From Corylus avellana (taxonomy: Eukaryota > Streptophyta > Magnoliopsida > Fagales > Betulaceae), in assembly GCF_901000735.1 (NCBI RefSeq), contig NC_081551.1:5879420-5943419 (forward strand): DNA of 64,000 nucleotides, written 5' to 3'. The position numbers were made by a program, and so were the translations under genes. Positions 23,990-35,500 of this stretch are shown in pieces. Every line of letters starts with the position of its first letter. The first letter of the stretch is position 1. A model generated the notes under the pieces. It had not been told where the DNA came from. It did no database searches and saw nothing but the letters and a program-made list of their open reading frames with translations.

Positions 23990-25889
23990 TTGCTTAAGTG
24001 GTGGTCCATTGTGTCATTTTCTCTCTGTTTCAAGGGAATTACATGCTCATGTGCTCCGCAAAAGTCATTTTCCCATTCTTTTCCTTCTTCGCATGATCGT
24101 TTTGGTCACAACAACTATATGACACATCCATAACTAGTGGGGCTTTTGATTTACCCCTCCGAGATGACAATTAATTTTTGTTTGTTGAGTTCAAGTTACA
24201 TCCAAACATTAATATAATATAATATAATATAATTAAATTCTTCAACCCTAATTTATTAATTTTGTATTGAATTTATGTCGAATTTGCAGGTTGCGTAAAA
24301 AATTGACAACTCTTGTGTCGCATACTGAATTTTGACTATGTCGAGACATATATATAAGACTATATAAATCAACTATAACTTAATCCATTTAATCAAACTG
24401 GTTAGACTCGTCAGTCCAAACCTTCTAATTTCATGTTTAATTCATAGATCGTGTAACAACAGCCTTAGTTTTGGCGTCTAAATTTTATGTATCATTCTTT
24501 TTGAGGGTCCATACTCTATATATTGGTAGCTTATAAGAATTTTCGAGTGCTTATAATAATTTTTCTTTAAATTGAGTTGAAAAATTCTTTGAATTAAATC
24601 TATTAAGATAACATACATCCAAAATGAATGTGATTAAAAATATATAAACTTAATAAACTTGATTGAATGAATTTTTTTTCTTACCCATTGAAACTTTATC
24701 CATATTATTTATACCTTATTAAAAACTTTTACAAACGATTTAATCTTTGTTTCCAAAATGAAACTGACCCATTTTAAACTCTTAAACCCGAAAAAAAAAA
24801 AAAAAATGACAGAAATTTCTTTCAACCTAGTTTAATAAGTAATAAGTGCCATTCAATATGTTTTGATTTCTTAAAAATTAATGTTTGTGTTCATAAATTA
24901 GTGGAATCGTAATAAATGACTCTTAAAATATTTTTTTAAAAAAAATATAAGAAATGACACTTTACACTTACTAAATTAGGTTAGAGGAAATTTCTTCTTT
25001 AACTAGTTTAGTCGGATGAAATTTCTGTTCACTAAGTAACCATTAACTTTGCTTGTTAGCAACATATGCCTGGAGCAGCATTAAGTGTTGGTTAATGTCA
25101 ACGATTTGACCCAAGGCCCCATTAAATCTATTGCTCATAGCTTTTTACGCTTCAATTTTTTTATTTTTTATTTTTTTTAAATAGTATATCACCCTTTAAG
25201 TGACTTTGAAGTAAAAAAAGTACTGTGTTTACCTTTTTCTTTTTTCTTTTTTTTTTTTTTTTTGAAAAAAAGGGGTTGATGGCGGAGGGTTGGTTCAACA
25301 GTGAGGTCCATGTGAATGGATTGCGAAAATAGTGAAGGAGTTGTATACATGAAGATGAGATGGTCTTGAGAATAAGAGTTTATTTGAGATTGTGTTTGAG
25401 AAATAGAGCTTTTAAGTCAAAAAAAATTTTTGAGCAAAAATTTTATTTTTAAGTTTTTGCTAAAAGTGTTTTTTTGGCAATTTTTAAGCTTTTTGAACAA
25501 TTAAAAACGTTTTTAATTTTTTTACCAAACGAATACTTTTTTTTTCAAACAGACTTTTTGAGTGTTAAAAGCATTTTTAGATCTCTCAAACGGAATTTCA
25601 AATATGCCTTAAATAATTGTTGAACAACACAAAGGAGTATGAAAAGGTCCATGGCCAAACATTTACTACCAAATGGCTCTTTCTAGCAACATCTATATAT
25701 ATATAGTGATAACGTGAAAGTGAAAATTAATTCTTGATTTTTGGCTTTTACAATTTTTTATTTTGATCTAAAAATTGATTTTAACAGATTAAGATTCTCT
25801 CCGATTCATTTGAATCTAATCCTTTATATCACAAAAGTAGAAGCGTCAAAAATATGTAAAATGATAACTCTACTATTGTGATATAAAGT
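23990..25889. other. Intergenic, no gene seen
   Basis: AT-rich DNA with poly(T), poly(A) and a (TATAA)n run near 24211-24232. Bases 25780-25890 hold a small inverted repeat (CTTTATATCACAA opposite TTGTGATATAAAG). No ORF with a recognisable domain. Confidence 0.5.
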
Positions 25890-26500
25890 AGAGCTGACAA
25901 TTTTAACACGATCCGTGAACCCAACACGAACACGACACGAAAAAACAGGTATTGGGTTTGGCCTTATCGAGTTTGGGTCTTAATCGGGTCTACCCGTTTA
26001 AGACCCGGTTAATTCGTGTCTAACGGGTCGACCCGGCAAACTCAATTACTGTTCGAGTCTTGCTAGTATCCGTCAGACCCGATTACTATTCAGGTCTGGC
26101 GGGTACTAACCAGGTTTGACGGGTACCCGCCAGACCTAAACAGTAACCGGGTCTGACGGCCACGGGTACCCAGCAGACCCAGTTAAAAAAAAAAAAAGGT
26201 AAAAAAATGAACATATTTGTAATGTTTCATAATTCATATCTTTGATTACATGGGATGGATCATGGATCATTCAAGACTTCAAGTGGATAGCACCGGGCAT
26301 CCCATGAGAACCTAATTTGTAATGAATCTAATGATGAGGTAGTTTTGAGTTTTGTTTATTTTTTTATTTATTATTTTGTTTTTGTTAGGTTTTATTTATT
26401 TATTTATTTATTTACTATTATTATTATATTTTTCTTTATTGCTATGATGGAGATGTCGTGGGAAATCTAATTTGATCCATATTCATTTCATATATACACC

Positions 26501-26541
<41 letters not shown>

Positions 26542-26619
26542 GGTGTATATATATATATATAATACAATAATGATTTTTAAGTCTAGATGTTATCTAATTT
26601 TAATGTTCATATTAAATTT

Positions 26620-26663
<44 letters not shown>

Positions 26664-27610
26664 GAGGTGTGTGTGTTCAGTGGCGGAGCCAGCCATTTTC
26701 TATTGGGGGTGCTGTTAAATTTTTTTTGGCGTCCTAAAAATTTTTTCTACCCTAAAAATTTGGTACTTCACACAATATATGCATCACAAAAAATATCTAT
26801 AAAAGTTCATAAATATTTGCTCAAATTGATATATTAGAAATGTAACATATCGACACTATATCAAAAAGACAGAAATACAAAAAAAAAAAAAAAAAGTTTA
26901 GAACTGCACTTTACGAAGAGACTAGAGAGAGTCTGAGAGAGAGCGACTTAGAGTTTTTTTTTTTTTTTGGTGCGGGAGAAGGGTTGCTGTGTCTAGGTAA
27001 TGGGTAAGTAAAATTTTAAAAGGAATTTTTTTTTTTTTTTTACTACCCACGGCACCCTAAAAAATAAAAAAATAAAATAAAATAAAATAAAATCTTTTTT
27101 AAAATCCTTGGGGGTGCCCCAAGGGCTAATGTGGCTCCGCCACTGGTGTGTGTGTGTGTGTGAAATTTAATATGAACATTAAAACAGATAACATCTAGAC
27201 TAAAATCATTATTGCATTACATGGAATTATGGAAATGGACTATCTAATATTCTAATATGTATAGAGTTGAAAATTGCTAATTTTGTGAATGTTTTTATTA
27301 ACAATTGTATTGGTATTAATGTATTATTATTACAATTTTTTTTTTAAAAAAAAATTTAGGGTTTAAGGTTTTTAGCAGGTCGGGTTACTTGTTAAGAGAA
27401 CGAGTCGTGTCAGGTCATGTTAACCCGATATGACCCGATTATTGTAAAATGGTTAAACGGGTCGTGTCGGGTTACCCGGCTATTTCCGTGTCATAATCGT
27501 GTTAGACCCGGTTACCTGTTTAGCTAAACAGGTCGTGTTCGTGTATAGGCTAATCGTGTAACGCATACCCGTGGGTCGTAATTAGATCGTGTCAGGTACC
27601 TATATTAATT
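25890..27610. mobile_element. hAT-like element with subterminal ACCCG/CGTGT arrays, nested insertions
   Basis: The left side starts TAGAGCTGACAATTTTAACA and then carries many ACCCG, GGGTC and CACGA motifs up to about 26190. The right side (27370-27600) carries the complementary set, including CGGGTCGTGTCGGGTTACCC and ACCCGTGGGTCG. Dense subterminal motif arrays in opposite orientation are typical of non-autonomous hAT elements. The right terminal repeat is degraded and I found no target duplication, so the right edge is approximate. The centre is occupied by the foldback at 26566-27216. Confidence 0.5.
26566..27216. mobile_element. Foldback element split by a CAGTGGCGGAGCC-type TIR element
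   Basis: The outer arms are 26566-26642 and 27146-27216. The left arm has TCTAGATGTTATCT and TTAATGTTCATATTAAATTT, and the right arm has their reverse complements. Inside, a 468-bp element at 26678-27145 begins CAGTGGCGGAGCC and ends GGCTCCGCCACTG, a 13-bp perfect terminal inverted repeat. It was inserted in the (CA)n/(TG)n loop of the foldback, so its target duplication cannot be resolved from the microsatellite. A second palindrome built on ACACCATTATATA lies just left at about 26495-26560. Confidence 0.7.
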
Positions 27611-27699
27611 TGATAATTTTTTTTTAAAAGAGATTAATATCTTAGCCTCTTTTTTTTTTTTTTTTTTAAAAAACTTTAACTTTAACTTTAAATCTTTTG

Positions 27700-28047
27700 G
27701 GCTAATGTTAATTTGGGCTAGAGCTTCAGCTCGGTGTTGACTGTTGTTCACGAGTGTTTGCTTTCTGGCCTTTTAGACCCAAGAGAAAAAAAAAAAAAAA
27801 AAAAAACACACACATACACACAAAAACGAAAAAAAAGAAAGAATCCACGTGCCAAAAGAATCAAAGAGCCCCCAACTTCCATCTCTTTGCTCCCAACTTG
27901 TCTTCAAAAACTTCTCAGCCCCTTATCATTGTCTTTAACCATCCGCCACGCTTTCACACAACGAACGTTTCCCTATCCATCCGTTTCTATTTACAGGTGA
28001 AATACAAAGAACCAAAAAAAAAAAAAAACGAATTTCACCCACCGACC
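27700..28047 (+). promoter_or_regulatory. Leader and promoter of the holocarboxylase-synthetase-like gene
   Basis: About 350 bases upstream of the ATG at 28048 hold a G-box CACGTG at 27846-27851, a purine run at 27780-27806 and a pyrimidine-rich leader. No canonical TATA box stands out. The reading frame is open upstream of the ATG to 27754 but is low complexity, so the ATG in ACCATGGCG context is preferred as start. Confidence 0.4.
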
Positions 28048-31000
28048 ATGGCGAAGAAGAGGAAGTCCGACGCCACGCGCCTGGACGAGGTGGATCGTAG
28101 CATGTACACGACGTTCTGCAGCGCCGCCAACTCCCTCTCCCAGCTCTACACCCAGACCATGAACCACCAGCGCCTCTCCTTCCAAGCCGGTGAACGTCAC
28201 GCGCTGGTTCGCTCCTCTTCATTTCTTTTCTTAAATAATAATATATAGTTTTTATTTTTATTTTTATGTATTTATACATGTCAGGGGTTTAATATGATGG
28301 GATTACTGTGTTTGTTTGATGGTTTGTTTTGTAATATAATTGTCTTTTGGCATATCACATCGCTTGGTTACCGAGAAAATTGAAGAAAATCATGAATTCC
28401 GGATTTTTTTTTTCTTGAGCTCTCGGTTTGTTTGAACTATGGCGTTGTTGTATGTGGCTTTTGGTTTGTTGAGTATAAATAACGAAGACACTGGGATTAT
28501 TTTGTTTTCATTTTTACAATTTTCCTGATTTTCTCACAGACCAAGCGGAGCTATTTGATATTTTGCTTATTGGGTCGTCAATTTGTCCCTATATTTGATT
28601 CATAGTAAAAGTTTTCTTTTCTTATTTTTTCCCCAATTCTGCATTTTTTTTTTCTTATTGTTTATGGAGTCACACTTGCTTGGTTAAGAATTCTTTTAAA
28701 GCTTCAAGTCGTTATTTTCACTTTGTGCTTCAATTTCCTGTCCTGTCTACTTGCTTTGGCATATTTCTATTATGGAGCCTTTTGATTTGAGCGTTGCATT
28801 GCTATTGTACAGCATCTGAAGCATTTCTTTTCTTATGTAATGATGTTCTTTGAATTTTTTTGCTATATCATCAAAATCTTCTTAAAAAATGCTATGCTAA
28901 TAGCTAGGATTGCAAGTTCCATCCAAAAAGCTTAAGATTGGACAGTTTCAAGAATCATATTTCAGCGATTTGACTAGCTCTCAGTGTAGCAACTCTTTTA
29001 CGGTCTCTGAACCCTCAACCATTAACACCATGTTCTGAAAATAATACCAATCTTTTTACTACCTCAAGTGGCATTACCCATTAATGGGTTATGTAACATT
29101 TCATCACTATAAGCAATGTATTGGTGCATACTCTTACAATATGAAATGGTTATATGTTATACAAAAAGTTTAACTTATAAAAAAATTGTTATGCTATATA
29201 ACAGATTTCCATAAATATCGTTTGAAAACTTTATTTGGTTCCTTGCTTCTACTCCAAGTAGTACTCCATCTTTTAATATAAATATAGAACCTCGGGATGG
29301 ACAAAATCTCGGTTGTTTATGAAAAATCTGTATTTTTTTTATAAGCAAGATATCATTAAAAGCATAAGGCTATATGTGTACTTAGAGGCGCATTGCACTT
29401 TTTTTAATATACAATATTACTTATAAAAATAAAATAAAAAGCATAAGGCACCTACATATACATATGAAATATACACGAAAAACCACGTACCTAATAGGCG
29501 TAAAAAGAACAAGGAAATCATGATAACTAATCATTAAAGGAGAAACATAAGCCATTGTCCAAAAATACAGGGTATTGAAGAATAAAGACTTAATCTCTTC
29601 CAAAGTCTTCTCACGGTTCTTAGAACTTCTGTCATTCCTTTTCTTCTAATCCATAGATAGCACAAAAGGCATGAATGTATCCTCTTCTACACAGCAACAC
29701 TTAGAGTGCTGGCGGCAATCCACTAACAAGCATACCAGTTGACTATTCGCCTAGGCATAGCCCAAGACAGTCCAAATCGACTGAAGAAAATAGTCCAAAT
29801 GGCACAAGTAACTTCACACTGTAGAAGAAGATGGTCCATGGACTTCCCATTCCTTTTATAGCAGCACCTATCGACCACGATGTTGTGTTGCTTCCTGAAA
29901 TTGTCCATGATAAGGATTTTTCCTAGGGCCACAAACCAAGTAAAAAAGGCCACCCTCAATAGAACCTTTTCAAGAGAAATGAAAGCCGTCATTACAACCC
30001 ATGACACCGCAACAGGATTTGACATAAAAAACCCTTATTTGGAGGGGACCCATCACCACTTGTCTTCACCTTCCTGTCTCACTCTCACTAAATACAACAC
30101 CTCGAAGAACTAGGCAAAGACATCCACCTCTCAATCATGAGCCACTCTAGCAAAGTTCATGTTCTACTGAAGGGAATCATTAGAAAGCTCCACGTGAACC
30201 GCTATAGAAGCATCCTTTGTGCAAGCAATTCCATATAAATCTGGGAAGGCTTCTTTAAGGGCCATATCCTCACACCACATATCATGCAAGAATTTAACCT
30301 TGGAGCCATCTTTCACCTCAAATTTGGCATGACTTGAAAGCTTCCCTAACCCCTCCTAATATTCTTTCATAACCTTACCCCATATGGCCCAATGGCTCAT
30401 TAGAATACCATCCACCCTATGAATTTCCAAATCCACCACTCTCCACCAAGCCTCTCTCTCAAGCCAATAGCGCCAAAGCCATTTCCTTAAGAAAGCACAA
30501 TTGAACATCTGCAGGTTCCAAATCGCTAACCCTCCCTCAGAGATTGGCAAACAAACCTTGGACCACCTTATCAGGTGATATTTGAACTCTTCATTTAGCC
30601 CACCCCATAAGAAATCACATTGAAGCTTCTCAAATGGTATCCATACAACACCAATCCACATGATGACAGCCCCATGAACTACGCACAACACTACGAGACT
30701 TGACTTGAAGCTTAGCTTCTTGGAAATAGACAATATCAACCTTCCATTTTCTGATTAAGTTTCTCACCCTAAGACATTTATCCCCCTCATTCAATCCTCT
30801 AACGTTTTAGGATAACAATTTAAGCATCATTAAGAGTTCATAACCCTTTTCCTTACTTTTACCACGACTTGAGGTCTCACCTTTTAAATCATAATTGATG
30901 GAGAACTCCAACATTCTTAACTCCCTGCTACCTTTGTTCCCTAGTTTAGAACCGGAGGCTGAAACCTTATGACTACGGCTAGCCTCAATAGTTTGTTCCC

Positions 31001-32548
31001 TAGTTTAGAACCGGAGGCTGAAACCTTATGACTACGGCTAGCTTCAATAGATGTTAGAATTGCCATAAATTGCTCCTTAAAACTCACACACGAGACCCCC
31101 ACAACCAGATAAATTTCCTTCACTCTTTGCAGTAGCTACCTTTGTTCCCTAGTTTAGAACCGGAGGCTGAAACCTTATGACTACGGCTAGCCTCAATAGT
31201 TTGTTCCCTAGTTTAGAACCGGAGGCTGGAACCTTATGACTACGGCTAGCTTCAATAGATGTTAGAATTGCCATAAATTGCTCCTTAAAACTCACACACG
31301 AGACCCCCACAACCAGATAAATTTCCTTCACTCTTTGCAGTACCCATTCTGAATACTCAAAACTTGAGCTACCATAAATTTTCAATACAACAAGTTGATA
31401 GGAACTTAAAGGGGTATAGAGAGAGGCTACCACCCCATTGGAAAGCTTCATGTCTCGAGCCAGAGTCGGGTTGAAAGCAAGCTGCCTATTTCCCCAATCA
31501 CAACCCAATTCCATCCTAGCCACACAAACATAGCAAATCCAATTTCTTTATCCCCAAAAACATCGGCCTCCCCCACTATACCCGAGGAAAGGAAAGGGCC
31601 GAAGGGAACAAATAGCTGTGAAGAAGTAATTCTTCCCTTATTGATAGCAAGAGCCCACTTAGGGTCATTACTGGTAGACAACCCCCAACTGGCCCGGGGA
31701 CAAAAGCATCATTGCCCAGCCTATCTACCTAGCACCAATGCTGTCTAACTGGTACCTCAACCCAATTGGGAACCTCGCCGGCAGCTGTTGAGAGTGGTGG
31801 GGAGATGTATTTCCAAAAACACTACCTTCCACCTAGACTTATCGGCAGAATCTAAGCCATGCTGATGGATGCACGATGAAGGCCTAGTCGCGGAAAAAAC
31901 TTGTCTTGCCATGCTCCTCTTGTCGAGTGTTGTCACCGATATTGACCCAAAACCAGAACCACCGGCAATCGTCCTCCCTCCACCCTCCTCTGGGCTGAAG
32001 TTGAGGCATGACAGTTGAGCCATCTACTGTGTGTGTCAGTGTGATACAATAGAACCATTAAGAGTAGTAACTGATATAGACCCAATAGACTCTTTGGTGG
32101 GAGTTAACCGTTGAAGACCAACCTTCGCTGGAGGAGGTTGAGAGACAGCGGTTGAGCCACCTGCCATGCACAACATTGTAGAAACATCGGGTTGACCCAA
32201 ACCCTTGTCCTTCACCGGGTCCAAGCCCAATAAAGTGTGCCCCATAACCAAATCCACGGGCTGACCCAAACTCCATTTGATAGACAACTTCATCTTGGTT
32301 TTAAGGGAAAACTTGGGTCGTGTCCCCCAGTGAATTACATTGCTTGATATGCGACTTTTATTGTTCAAATTATTGCTGTTAACTCATATTGGTTTTATTC
32401 TTTTGGGATTTCATTCTTGTATAAATTGTCAATCATGGATAAAAACGAGATGTTACTCAATGGCAATAATTTTCCCCTTGGCCTTAAATGTTCATTTCCA
32501 TTGTTTGTCTTATCAGTTGTCAATTGTTGCCCTTTTCTTGTAGCCTTC

Positions 32549-32586
<38 letters not shown>

Positions 32587-35500
32587 GTATATAACTCTCT
32601 CTCTTTCTCCCTCCTAATTCTCCTTGCAGGATAAACTATATCAATGGATTTTGAGACAACAAGAAGAAGGATCAAGAGTGACAACGGTGGATATAGTCGC
32701 TTATTTGCAGGTTTCTTAGCTTTCCATTAATTAGTGGTCCTTTTGTTATCTCTTGCTTTGCTTTCTGGTTTTATATATTTGTGGTGTAACTTCCTTAATG
32801 TTTATTACTTTTGTGCTTATTAAATCATCACTTATTCTAAAAGATTAAGCTGATAAGAAGAGGTAAATTTAGTCATTTAATCAATACTTTAACACTCCCC
32901 CTTACCTGTGCGCTCAAACTCGCTTTTAATAGGTAAGGGCCAACACGTGAAATATTTAATTTAAATGAGGGGTGAATTGATAGAGTCAAGGTTCGATTTT
33001 AGGACGTTTGGCTCTGATACCATGTTAAATTATCGGTTGTCCCAAAAGCTTAAGCTAATAAAAATAGATAAATTTAATCACTTAATCAATACTTTAATAG
33101 TGCTAATGTTATATCCCTAGCTTGTGTTTTGCTTTCCATTGCTCGTGGACTGCTGGAATGCTTGCATTTTGCATATTAGAAACCCCATCCTGTCACTATT
33201 CTGCGGTGCATGTTGCCATATACTTCTAATCTCTTGGGCTGATTGTTTTGAAAAGTAAACATTGTGCAGCAAGCAATCTGGTCTATCTCCCAGTATGTAA
33301 TTCCAATTTGAGATGGATTTCACATGTTGGAAGATAGAGAGTTTGATGAGAATGAGAGGAAGGCGGTTGGTCATCACTTTTCAGGTTTTATTTACTTAAA
33401 TCAAGGCAATTAGAGTTCATTTATATCATCTTAATGAAATATTACAAGTGTAATTAGAAGTATACAACTTTGTGATAGGTTTACATAATCAGTTGGTGGT
33501 TTGTTTTATTTAATTTATGTATGCCCGTGAAGCTTATTAATTGCATTGAAGGACAATGGAAACTTTACGGCCTTGTTTGGTTTGTGGAATAAACTCTTGG
33601 AATGGAATGACTATTCTTATGGAATAGTTATTCCTTTGTTTGGTAGAGGTCTGTTTCTAAGAATAGTTATTCCCGTGGGAATAATTAATCCCATACATAG
33701 AGGAATAGCTATTCTTCTAAAAAAATGAGAGGAATAGCTATTCCTTAAGGAATGGAATACATTTTCCATAAACACCCATATTATTTTTTATTTTATTTTA
33801 AAATAAAAATAAAAATAAATAAAGTGGGTGAGAGGCCAAGGGTGGCCGCACCAGCCCCGGACGCCTTCAGGGACCACCCCAGAGGCGTCTGGGGGTGGTG
33901 CGGCCACCCCCGTTGCATTTGGGGTGGCTACGGTCACCCTTGGAGCTCCTCTGGGGTGGTCTTGGCCACCCTAGATTTGCTTTAGGGGTGGTCATGGCCA
34001 TCCCAGATCTGCCTCTGAGGTGGCTGCAGCCACCCCCGGCTGTTTATGGGGGTGGTTGGTTGGCCACTCTATTTTTTTTATTTTTTCAGTTTGAGTTAAA
34101 AAAAAAAAAAAAGAAATAAATAGCATGGGGTTTTTTTTGTTGTAATTTTAGTTAAATTCCAGTTTTTGCATGTGTATTGTTACCAAAATAAGGAATAGGA
34201 ATAACTATTCCATTCCACTCTCATTTATTCCCAGTAATAACTATTACATTTCTTAATGGAATACGCATTCCGCGAATCAAACGAGCCCTATAGGAAGATT
34301 CGAAGGTTTAAATTTGAGTTTGTAATGAAGTTTGGTAAGGAAAGAAGTTTTTAGTTTGAGCCATACAATCCCATGTGGGAGGTGCCGAAAATCATTCATA
34401 ATAGAAGCAAATTTCTTAATTCTTTTAAGTGTCTATTGCCATGCATAAGTCCATTGCGCAATCCTGGTGAGTCACTGATAAGAAGCTACGAGTATCTCTT
34501 GTATTTTAGATAGAAAAATGAGCTTGAGATGTTTTTCTGTCCACCAACGCAACTTCCTCTGGTAGGCTGGCATAGGTGATTTAAAAATTGTTCTTGTCCA
34601 GCTCTTAGACAACTTGTTGGGTCCTCTATTTTAACTGGGCGTGTGGCACAGCTCTAAAAGGAGCCACAACTATCTCTCTCTTTAGAAAACCATTACGTGG
34701 CCACTATGAATTTATGAACAAACAATGTCAGACATGAAAACACGAGCATATCTGCCAATGGTTTTTCGAGCAAGTGGCATCTCCTTCCCCTGTAAACAAG
34801 GGATGGGGGTGAGTCGTGGGTTCAATCTCATGGAGGTGGTGGAATTATACATGCTTATGAAAAAACATGAGCACATCCGGCCACCCTGCTCTTAGATGCA
34901 TATTCCACATCTGGGAGTGACAAAAGAAAGTGTATACAATCTTTGTTGTCATATATTTTAAAACAATTGATTCCTGCTTTCGTATAGTTAAAACAATGCT
35001 ACTTCATGCGAAAATAATGCTGAAAGGTAGGATTGTATCCAATATACCCCTCCCAAGATATTTCTTGGCTTTAGCAGAAAACCCCACCTAGTAGACATCG
35101 CATTTTGCCTCAGGTTGTTCTATCATTTAGCTGTCTCCTTCCATTTTAACATCTCTGAGTTGTTAAATTCGAAGATTCAACACCGCCAAGATTTGAACCA
35201 TCTATGTCTTAGTCAAAAGAAGGAGAAGAAAGAAAACAATGTAATGAAAGGTCAGATGGTTCTGAATCGTCCATTAGTGCTATCTTCTCTCGTGTAGTTT
35301 TAACCATACTGGAATCATTAAGAGATGGTCTTCTATTATCTTTTCTTGCGATGAAGACGTTCTGTATGTTTTCTATTACTTTCAGTTGTCCAATTTATGA
35401 TAACTTATCCAAAAAGATGAAAAATCTACAGGAATGAAATTGTACACACTATCTTCCTTTATTTATCCCCATCTTTGTCCTTTTTCATCACTTGGCAATG

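Noticed and set aside
30927..31341. CRISPR-like or satellite array
   Set aside because: Only four near-contiguous copies within a LINE in a plant genome, without spacers. It is a local tandem duplication.
33117..33377. An 86-codon minus-strand ORF in intron 2
   Set aside because: No recognised domain, and nothing in the flanks suggests a gene or a complete element.
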